From: Solirubrobacterales bacterium
Lineage (GTDB): Bacteria; Actinomycetota; Thermoleophilia; Solirubrobacterales; Solirubrobacteraceae
Assembly (NCBI GenBank): GCA_003138355.1
Contig: PLFX01000047.1
Span: 1 to 36,706, forward strand
Length of the DNA stretch: 36,706 nt
Direction of reading: 5' to 3'
This document shows positions 31,151 to 36,706 of this stretch, in pieces (position 1 is the stretch's first letter; each line of letters starts with the position of its first letter). The position numbers and the translations under genes were made by a program. Below the pieces are notes generated by a model. That model did no database searches. It was not told the origin of the DNA and worked only from the letters and a program-made list of their open reading frames with translations.

Positions 31151-32317
31151 TCAGACCGCCGCGAACGCGATGCAGGCGTTCTGGCCGCCGAAGCCGAACG
31201 AGTTCGAGAGCGCGATGCTGGTCTCGGCCGGACGCGCACCCTCGGTCACGTAGTCGAGGTCGCAGTCGGGGTCGGGCGCTTCGTAGTTGATCGTCGGCGG
31301 CAGGATGTTGCGCCGCAGCGCCTCGATGCAGACGAGCGCCTCCGCGGCACCGGCCGCCCCGAGCAGGTGGCCGATCGCCGACTTCGTCGAGGAGACCGGC
31401 GGCGCGTCGGCGCCGAAGACCTCGCGGATCGCGAGCGTCTCGATGCGGTCGTTGAACGGCGTGCCCGTGCCGTGGGCGTTGATGTAGTCGACGTCCTTCG
31501 GGCTTAGGCCGGCGTCGGCGAGGGCGCCGTTCATCGCAAGCTGCGCGCCCGCGCCCTGCTCGTCGGGCTGGACCATGTCGAACGCGTCGTTCGAGGCGCC
31601 GTAGCCGATCACCCGCGCGTAGATCGTCGCGTTGCGCGCCCGCGCGTGATCCTCGCGCTCGAGCACGAGCACCCCGGCGCCCTCTCCCAGGACGAAGCCG
31701 TCGCGCCGCGCGTCGAACGGGCGCGAGACCCCCTCGGTCGAGAGCGCGCCCATGCGCCGGAAGGCAGCGATGCAGAGCGTCGTCAGCGCAGCCTCCGCGC
31801 CGCCGGCGAGGACGACGTCGGCGTCGCCGCGCTCGATCATGCGCATCCCCTCGCCGATCGCGTGCGAGCCAGTCGCGCAGGCCGAGGCGATCGAGAAACC
31901 CGGGCCGTGCAGGCCGAGGTGGATCGCCACCTGGCCGGCGGCGGCATTCGGCATCATCATCGGGACGAAGTTCGGCGAGACGCCGCGCTCGCCGCGCTCG
32001 AAGAAGGACGCGCACTGGTCCTGGAGCGTGCCGAGCCCGCCGATCCCCGTGCCAAGGAGGATCGCGACGCGCGCCGGATCGCACTGCGAGACGTTTGACT
32101 CCGCGGCGGCCTGGAGCGCTGCGACGAGACCGAAATGCGTGAAGCGGTCCATCCGCCGAGCGGCGCGCGGGTCGAGGTGTTGTTCGGGATCGAAGTCCCG
32201 CGCGGCCGACAGCCCGTCGACGATCCCCGAGCGGCCAGCAATCAGTGCGTCGAAGAACTCGTCGGCGCCCTCGCCGAGCGAGGTGACAACGCCGCGACCG
32301 GTGACCGCGACGCTCAC
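31151..32317 (-). CDS. fabF: 3-oxoacyl-ACP synthase II
   Basis: Elongating condensing enzyme of fatty acid synthesis, 388 residues, slightly shorter than the usual 410. Nucleophile Cys147 in SIASACATGSHAIG, His282 in NAHGTGTPFND, Lys312 and His317 in TKSAIGHLLGAAGA form the complete thiolase-fold active site, and SNSFGFGGQNACI closes the protein. The GTG at 32317 overlaps the ACP stop by 4 bases (GTGA); the longer frame to 32632 is a shadow of the ACP gene. It is the last fab gene of the operon. Given one condensing enzyme of this type here, it is probably the main elongation synthase. Confidence 0.93.
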   Translation of the reverse strand: MSVAVTGRGVVTSLGEGADEFFDALIAGRSGIVDGLSAARDFDPEQHLDPRAARRMDRFTHFGLVAALQAAAESNVSQCDPARVAILLGTGIGGLGTLQDQCASFFERGERGVSPNFVPMMMPNAAAGQVAIHLGLHGPGFSIASACATGSHAIGEGMRMIERGDADVVLAGGAEAALTTLCIAAFRRMGALSTEGVSRPFDARRDGFVLGEGAGVLVLEREDHARARNATIYARVIGYGASNDAFDMVQPDEQGAGAQLAMNGALADAGLSPKDVDYINAHGTGTPFNDRIETLAIREVFGADAPPVSSTKSAIGHLLGAAGAAEALVCIEALRRNILPPTINYEAPDPDCDLDYVTEGARPAETSIALSNSFGFGGQNACIAFAAV

Positions 32318-32574
32318 GTGCCGGCCGGCGCGTTGGCGAGCTGAAGCGTCAGCCGCACCGCGTCGCCGACCCCCTGGATCGAGCGCAGCTCGCCATCGGC
32401 GATCTTCACCCCGAAGCGGTCCTCGAGCGACGTGACGAGCTCGACGAGCTCGAGCGAGTCGATGTCGAGATCGCGCCACTCCGTTTCCATCGTCGCCTCG
32501 TCCGCGCCAGGAACCTTCAGCTCGGCGAGCTCCGCGCGGACGCCCTCGAGTACCTCTTCCTCTGTGACTGCCAT
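32314..32574 (-). CDS. acpP: Acyl carrier protein
   Basis: An 86-residue acidic carrier protein; Ser40 in the DIDSLELVEL motif receives the phosphopantetheine arm that carries growing acyl chains. Helices before and after match the ACP fold (VTEEEVLEGVRAELAEL and EDRFGVKIADGEL). Its ATG shares one base with the fabH stop (TAATG), and its stop overlaps fabF, so stoichiometry is set by coupling. AGGAG precedes the ATG inside fabH. The motif has DSLE where E. coli AcpP has DSLD. Confidence 0.93.
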   Translation of the reverse strand: MAVTEEEVLEGVRAELAELKVPGADEATMETEWRDLDIDSLELVELVTSLEDRFGVKIADGELRSIQGVGDAVRLTLQLANAPAGT

Positions 32575-33569
32575 TACCTGCTCCTTGTTTCGACCTTGGC
32601 TTCGACGCGGCGCTGCCGCGACCCCGGACCATCCTTCCACGCGCTGACCGCCGCGCCCCAAACGAATCCGGCGCCGAACGCGACCATCGCCACGAGCGAG
32701 CCGGGCTCGATCAACCCGTCGCGCTGAGCTCGCGCGAGCGCGAGCGGGATCGATGCCGCGGACGTGTTGCCGGTCCACTCGACGTTGAACGAGACGCGCT
32801 CGTGCGGGACGCCGAGCGCGTCAGCGACCGCCGTGATGATCCGCGCGTTCGCCTGGTGCGGGACGAAGTAGTCGATGTCGGCGGGAGCGAGTCCCAGTCG
32901 CTCGAGCACTTTCGTGCTCGCCTCGGTCATCTGCGCTACCGCGTGGCGGTAGGTCTCCTGGCCGGCCATCCGCAGCTTGCGCTCGTCGCGCTCGGCGTAG
33001 AGCAGCGGCGCGAGCTGCGCGTCATAGCCGAACTCGAAGCCCGCGATGCCGATGCTGTCCTCGACCGGACCGACGACGACGGCGCCGGCGCCGTCGCCGA
33101 AGAGGACGGCCGTTGCGCGGTCCTCGTGGTCTGTTATGCGCGAGAGCGCTTCGGCGCCGACCACGAGCACGTTGCGCGCGCGAGCGGTCTCGACGAGCGC
33201 CGCGGCGTGCTGGAGGGAGTAGAGAAAGCCGGTGCAGGCAGCGTTGAGATCGACGACGCCGGCGTGCTCGGCGCCAACCCGTGCCGCCAGCGCGGGTGCG
33301 AGCCCGGGCGTCAGCTGATCGGGTGTGATCGTCGCTGCGATCACCTGGTCGACCTCGCTGGGCGCCACGCCGGCATCCGCCAGCGCGGCGCTCGCAGCGT
33401 CTGCCGCGAGCTCGGCGAGCGTCTCCTCACCCTGGAGGTGGCGGCGTTCGCGCATTCCCGTGCGCCGAACGATCCACTCATCGCTCGTCTCGACGCGCGC
33501 CTCGAGATCGCGGTTGGTGACCACGTGCGCGGGAAGGGCGTCGCCGATGCCGAGGATGCCGGCTTTCAT
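32574..33569 (-). CDS. fabH: 3-oxoacyl-ACP synthase III
   Basis: Initiates fatty acid synthesis by condensing acyl-CoA with malonyl-ACP. The 331-residue protein has Cys112 in LNAACTGFLY, His238 in VPHQANARII and Asn268 in TGNTSAAS, the complete FabH triad, plus DEWIVRRTGMRER near residue 30, typical of the family. The C-terminus has a 20-residue charged extension (DGPGSRQRRVEAK...). ATG 33569 overlaps the fabD stop by 4 bases. Actinobacterial FabH enzymes often prefer branched-chain starters, but specificity cannot be read here. Confidence 0.94.
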   Translation of the reverse strand: MKAGILGIGDALPAHVVTNRDLEARVETSDEWIVRRTGMRERRHLQGEETLAELAADAASAALADAGVAPSEVDQVIAATITPDQLTPGLAPALAARVGAEHAGVVDLNAACTGFLYSLQHAAALVETARARNVLVVGAEALSRITDHEDRATAVLFGDGAGAVVVGPVEDSIGIAGFEFGYDAQLAPLLYAERDERKLRMAGQETYRHAVAQMTEASTKVLERLGLAPADIDYFVPHQANARIITAVADALGVPHERVSFNVEWTGNTSAASIPLALARAQRDGLIEPGSLVAMVAFGAGFVWGAAVSAWKDGPGSRQRRVEAKVETRSR

Positions 33570-34375
33570 GCGACCGGGATCGTTCGCTTGACGAGGCCGG
33601 TCAGGATCTGGCCCGGACCGAGCTCGATGTACTCCTCGACCCCGAGCTCGTGGAAGGCGAGCAGCGTCTCGCGCCAGCGCACGGGCCGCAGCAGGTTCTC
33701 GGCGAGCTCGCGCTGCGGGTCGCTGAACGGCCGAACGCTGCTGTTCGAGTACACCGGGATGCGCGGCTCGCGAAACGCGGTCCGCGTTAGCGCTGACCGC
33801 AGGCGCTCGGCGGCCGGTGCCATCAGCGGCGAATGGAAGGCGCCCGAGACGTCGAGGCGCTGCGCGCGAGCACCGGTCTGCGCCTTAGCGCGAGCCTCGA
33901 GCTGTTCGAGCGCCGGGATCGCCCCGGCGAGCACTACCTGGCCGGGAGAGTTGTCGTTCGCGACGATCAATCCGAGCTCGTCGGCGAGCGTGCGAATCGC
34001 CTCGGACTCGCCCTTCAGCATCACGGTCATCCCGCTCGGCGTGAGCGAGGCTGCGTCGGCCATTGCCGCCGCGCGCTCATCGACCAGCTCGAGCGCCGGC
34101 TCGAAGTCGACCGCGCCGGCGGCGACGAGCGCCGCGTATTCGCCAAGCGAATGGCCGGCGGCGACGATCCCCTCCGGCTGCTCGAGCTGCCAGCGCGCGA
34201 CCGAGCAGAGAAACACCGCCGGCTGCTGATAGCGCGTGCCTTCGGCGAGCCGTTCGAACGGGTCGTAGTCGAGCAGCGCCAGGCCACGCTCGATCGCGGG
34301 CGCGCCGCGAACGTCGTCGGCCATGCCTTCGCGGTGGCTTCCCTGACCGGGGAAGATGAGTGCCGCGCTAGCCAT
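33566..34375 (-). CDS. fabD: Malonyl-CoA:ACP transacylase
   Basis: Loads malonyl groups onto ACP. The 269-residue protein starts with SAALIFPGQGSHREGM, carries nucleophile Ser76 in AAGHSLGEYAALVAAG, an Arg in ELVDERAAAM, and His181 in SGAFHSPLM, so the active site is intact. It is somewhat shorter than the 300-310 residues usual for FabD, with the N-terminal helical part trimmed. ATG 34375, next to a G-rich ribosome-binding region, was chosen; the open frame to 34654 is Arg/Pro-rich noise. First gene of the fabD-fabH-acpP-fabF operon. No fabG or fabZ/fabA is present. Confidence 0.93.
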   Translation of the reverse strand: MASAALIFPGQGSHREGMADDVRGAPAIERGLALLDYDPFERLAEGTRYQQPAVFLCSVARWQLEQPEGIVAAGHSLGEYAALVAAGAVDFEPALELVDERAAAMADAASLTPSGMTVMLKGESEAIRTLADELGLIVANDNSPGQVVLAGAIPALEQLEARAKAQTGARAQRLDVSGAFHSPLMAPAAERLRSALTRTAFREPRIPVYSNSSVRPFSDPQRELAENLLRPVRWRETLLAFHELGVEEYIELGPGQILTGLVKRTIPVA

Positions 34376-34560
34376 CCACCCCCAGCAGACTCGATTTCGG
34401 GGTCGCGGTTTCAGAGGTTTGACGCGGCGGGGCGAAGTGTCGAGTGCCGTTCGGGCGCGAGCCTGCGTCTGGAGCGGCCCCGCTCGCTGCGGTAGCGGCT
34501 GTTGCTTCGCGAGCGCTGCTAGGCGCTTCGGAGGCAATCCGGGCGCGAAGCGGCGCCCCC

Positions 34561-35183
34561 TCAGGGCGGCGGCCTGCCGGGCAGCGCGAAGTACACCGCG
34601 TCCAGCCCGCATAGTGCGAGACTGATCGGCGCGCTCACGAACGCGCGACCGCAATCGCCGCGACGTAGACGCCGAGGCCGCGTATGTTGCGCCAGCGGTA
34701 ATAGCGAACCTCGCCGGCGTCGACCCAGTCCGCGAAGAGGCCCGCGCGAGAAGCCCAGAAGTAGGTCGCGAAGAACGCGAGCCCCATCGCGAGCAGGCTG
34801 CACGAGTAGGTGATCGCGGCGACCTCCTCGTCTGATGGCGCCTGCAAATGGCTCGCGAGCAGGCTGGTCGGGAACGGGATCAGCGTCACGAACAGGAGCA
34901 GCAGCAGGTTCAACATCCTCAGCGTGTGGTCGGCACGCTCGATCCGCTCGAACTGGCGGTGGTGATTCGTCCAGATGATTCCGATCGTGAGGAAGCTCAC
35001 GACGTAGGTCGCGTAATGCGGCCACTCGGCCAGCAGTGCGTGCGCGAGCTGGCCCGGAGGCGAGCGCACCGAGAGGTCGAGCACGAGCAGGGTGATCGCG
35101 ACGGCGAAGACGCCGTCGCTGAACGTCTCGAGCCGATCCGTCGCATCCGCGCGTCTCGCCACGCGCCGCACGGTAGCGATCAT
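34561..35183 (-). pseudogene. TMEM175-family (DUF1211) potassium channel-like protein, apparently frameshifted
   Basis: From ATG 35183 the frame gives 182 residues with the TMEM175 hallmark RLETFSDGVFAVAITLLVLDL, then TIGIIWTNHHRQFERI and several helices, but stops early in the last membrane segment (AAIAVARS, stop 34635). The other frame continues without interruption as AFVSAPISLALCGLDAVYFA and LPGRPPP, ending 34561, exactly the expected final helix. The shift falls in the CGCGCG run at 34642-34647: one CG fewer restores a protein of about 205 residues. This is either a real mutation or a sequencing error. In functional relatives the protein forms tetra- or dimeric K+ channels. Confidence 0.8.
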
Positions 35184-35209
35184 GGCGGCTGCCGCGTAGG
35201 GTGTCCGGT

Positions 35210-35812
35210 GTGTACCACGTCGAGTTGCGCGAGTTCCCGCATAACACCCACGCGTTCAACCTCGATGAGGAGCGGCTACGGACCGAGGTCCTCGATCCGT
35301 TCGCCCGCGGCGAGATCTTCGAGCTCGGCGGCCGCGCATGGGTGCCCCAGCGCACGAAGCTGACGGTCCTCGAGGGCGCGGAGCTCCCGTTACACGCGCT
35401 GAGCATGGGCCGCGGCTGGAACAACGCGCGTCGCAAAGCCCAGGACGTGACATCTGCGGTGCTCGCGACGCTCGAGGCGGGTCCGCCCACGCCGGCGCCC
35501 TCGGCGGCGAGCGCGAGCAGCGAAGAGGTCGTCGTGCGTGACATCCTCGCGCGCTGCGCGATGGGTCCGCTCAGTCTCGCCGCGGTCTGGGACCGGGCCG
35601 AGATCGCGGCACCCGACGGATCGTCCGGCGACTGGCTCGTCCTCGCCCAAGGAGCGGTCAGCAAGCTCCTGGCCGACGAGCGCGTGACGCTTCGTCGCGG
35701 CGAGGAGCCCGACGCGCCTGCCATTGGCACCGATGAGCTCGCTGCCGTTCTCCGTACGCGCGAAGCGTGGGGCAGCGACCGAGCGGCCGCGCTGTTCCTA
35801 CACCCTGCCTGA
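35210..35812 (+). CDS. Hypothetical protein with a conserved N-terminal YHVELREFPH motif
   Basis: A 200-residue soluble protein of no known function. The first 70 residues (YHVELREFPHNTHAFNLDEER, then FARGEIFELGGRAWVPQRTKLTVLEGAEL) form a compact strand-rich domain that resembles small hypothetical proteins in Thermoleophilia. A Pro/Ala/Ser linker (about 95-105) leads to a second domain with helices. GTG 35210 is preferred to GTG 35201 because AGGG lies at a suitable distance and the motif starts there. It is divergent from the TMEM175-like gene by 26 bases. Function is not assigned. Confidence 0.6.
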   Translation: MYHVELREFPHNTHAFNLDEERLRTEVLDPFARGEIFELGGRAWVPQRTKLTVLEGAELPLHALSMGRGWNNARRKAQDVTSAVLATLEAGPPTPAPSAASASSEEVVVRDILARCAMGPLSLAAVWDRAEIAAPDGSSGDWLVLAQGAVSKLLADERVTLRRGEEPDAPAIGTDELAAVLRTREAWGSDRAAALFLHPA

Positions 35813-35867
35813 CCAGACTCAACAAACCAGGCGCCCAGCGAGACCTTCTACACTCCGTTCCGCGCTT

Positions 35868-35941
35868 GGTGGGCGTAGCTCAGCTGGTAGAGCTCCGGGT
35901 TGTGGTCCCGGCGGTCGCGGGTTCGAATCCCGTCGCTCACC
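35868..35941 (+). tRNA. tRNA-His (GTG)
   Basis: Acceptor GTGGGCG/CGCTCAC (one G-U pair), anticodon stem CCGGG/CCCGG with loop TTGTGGT giving GTG, T-arm CGGGTTCGAATCCCG. G 35868 is the extra 5' G(-1) facing discriminator C 35941, the identity mark of tRNA-His. CCA not encoded. Confidence 0.95.
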
Positions 35942-36153
35942 CTGGAAGTTCCTGCAAATCGGCTGGTTCGTCGTTTGGGGCGGAGCCAATCCCATGGACC
36001 AATTTTTGGCTGGGAGCGCTTAGGGCGCGCGGCCGGCGCGTCAAATCGCCAGTAATCCCGGGCCTCCTACCGCCGGGATCAATGGTGCGGGCGTTCCCGC
36101 TGTTGCCAGGTTGGTGAGGCACTCTCGACACAGGGCCAACGGCAAGGTAACTT
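35942..36153. other. Non-coding stretch between tRNA-His and the toxin-antitoxin-like pair
   Basis: About 210 bases, lower in GC than the rest, without a gene. Two weak hairpins are visible: AGCCAA/TTGGCT (35984-35989 with 36006-36011), followed by no clear T-run, and ATCCCGG/CCGGGAT (36055-36061 with 36073-36079). AAGG before GTG 36154 gives a good ribosome-binding site. Confidence 0.45.
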
Positions 36154-36390
36154 GTGGTCGTGGGCGTGGACTTGGTCATCGCCGAGAGCGCCCGCAAGCA
36201 TGGTGTTAGCGACGAGGACATCAGACACGCCTACGCAAATCCGATCAGGGTGTTCGAGCTCGACGAAGGGCTCACGATGATCATCGGTCCCAACCAGGCC
36301 GCGATCATCTATGAGGTCGGCGTCGTGGACGGGGTCCCGGCGCCCGTGGTCGTGCACGCGATGAAGGCGCGAGAGAAGTTCCTGAGGTGA
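36154..36390 (+). CDS. Toxin-like small protein of a putative type II toxin-antitoxin pair
   Basis: A 78-residue protein starting at GTG 36154 with AAGG six bases upstream. It has a helix (IAESARKHGVSDEDIRHAYANP) followed by beta-strands (TMIIGPNQAAIIYEVGVV) and a short C-terminal helix ending in HAMKAREKFLR. That layout, and the RexKFL end, resemble BrnT-like or RelE-fold ribonuclease toxins found in actinobacteria. The downstream gene overlaps or follows at once and encodes a helix-turn-helix protein, the usual partner. Toxin order first is typical of this pair type. Activity is inferred from resemblance and context. Confidence 0.55.
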   Translation: MVVGVDLVIAESARKHGVSDEDIRHAYANPIRVFELDEGLTMIIGPNQAAIIYEVGVVDGVPAPVVVHAMKAREKFLR

Positions 36391-36395
36391 TGAAC

Positions 36396-36668
36396 ATGCC
36401 ACGCACAGTCCAAGACATCCTCGATCACGCCGACGAGCTCACGAGCCGCTTCGAGAATTACGAGCCGACGCCGCAAGACGAGCGCGACCCCGAGGCATTC
36501 GTGGCCCTTCGCGATGCCGTGCTGTCCCGGTCCGATGCAGAGCGTTCGCTCAAAGCCGCGGTCGACAACGCCCGCGCACACGGCTACTCCTGGGCACTGA
36601 TCGGCTCACTCCTCGGCACCTCTGGCGAAGCAGCCCGCCAGCGCTACGCCACCAGGCAACGCGCGTAG
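36396..36668 (+). CDS. Antitoxin-like helix-turn-helix protein
   Basis: A 90-residue protein whose C-terminal part (YSWALIGSLLGTSGEAARQRY) is a helix-turn-helix of the kind found in sigma-like and antitoxin regulators; the N-terminal half is acidic and helical (DILDHADELTSRFENYEP). ATG 36396 is preferred with GAGG 8 bases upstream; GTG 36387 or ATG 36390 would overlap the toxin-like gene stop. As antitoxin it would neutralise the protein before it and probably bind the operon promoter. The window ends 38 bases later with nothing further. Confidence 0.6.
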   Translation: MPRTVQDILDHADELTSRFENYEPTPQDERDPEAFVALRDAVLSRSDAERSLKAAVDNARAHGYSWALIGSLLGTSGEAARQRYATRQRA

Positions 36669-36706
36669 CAGTCCGCCGCACCACGCGCGCTTGCTGTTGG
36701 GCGAGG

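Noticed and set aside
34376..34654. N-terminal extension of FabD
   Set aside because: Arg/Pro-rich, and it overlaps the true 3' end of the TMEM175-like gene; FabD motif starts right after ATG 34375.
35937..36221. Minus-strand frame antisense to the region after tRNA-His
   Set aside because: No motif and no initiation signal; composition fits antisense of non-coding DNA.

Overview
The window is high-GC (about 70 % by eye), uses many GTG and TTG starts, and packs genes with 1-4 bp start/stop overlaps. Gene content (Tat-exported sugar-binding protein, eukaryote-type UDP-glucose pyrophosphorylase, ECF sigma factor coupled to an alkyltransferase, split cytochrome oxidase small subunits, GT-C membrane protein) suggests a chromosomal segment of an actinobacterium, most likely class Thermoleophilia (Solirubrobacterales/Gaiellales). 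That placement is inferred from family resemblance, not from a marker gene. There is no phage, plasmid or insertion sequence and no CRISPR array. Three tRNA genes are present: Pro-TGG, Arg-TCT and His-GTG.

Layout. (1) 35-983: a low-complexity lipoprotein, a zinc-ribbon protein and a decayed VOC (glyoxalase-fold) gene. (2) 1104-5025, minus strand: an aa3-type cytochrome oxidase operon, ctaC-ctaD-ctaB followed by two very small membrane proteins; subunit III is not here. (3) 5134-9231, plus strand: a class I amidotransferase hydrolase, a PAP2-type phosphotransferase, thioredoxin reductase and a GT-C membrane protein. (4) 9236-12664: ECF sigma factor with O6-alkylguanine alkyltransferase, a Rossmann protein, and a Nudix/DUF1015 pair. 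(5) 12729-17783: tRNA-Pro, UDP-glucose pyrophosphorylase, aldo/keto reductase with xylulokinase, and galactokinase.

(6) 17954-26273: tRNA-Arg, then a hexuronate-catabolism block. uxaC and a LacI regulator are transcribed one way, fructuronate reductase and a ManD-type mannonate dehydratase the other. Between them lies a near-perfect palindrome covering the -35 boxes of two divergent promoter candidates. A sugar ABC importer with a Tat-type binding protein follows. Together these take glucuronate to 2-keto-3-deoxygluconate; the kinase and aldolase for the last steps are elsewhere.

(7) 26668-30373: the most unusual region. One 561-residue protein joins a sulfotransferase domain to a complete type III polyketide synthase. 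A paralogous stand-alone sulfotransferase is divergently transcribed beside it, followed by a radical SAM/SPASM protein. This looks like a sulfated-polyketide module.

(8) 30482-34375, minus strand: fabD-fabH-acpP-fabF and a TetR regulator. (9) 34561-36668: a TMEM175-like channel with an apparent frameshift, an unknown protein, tRNA-His and a toxin-antitoxin-like pair.
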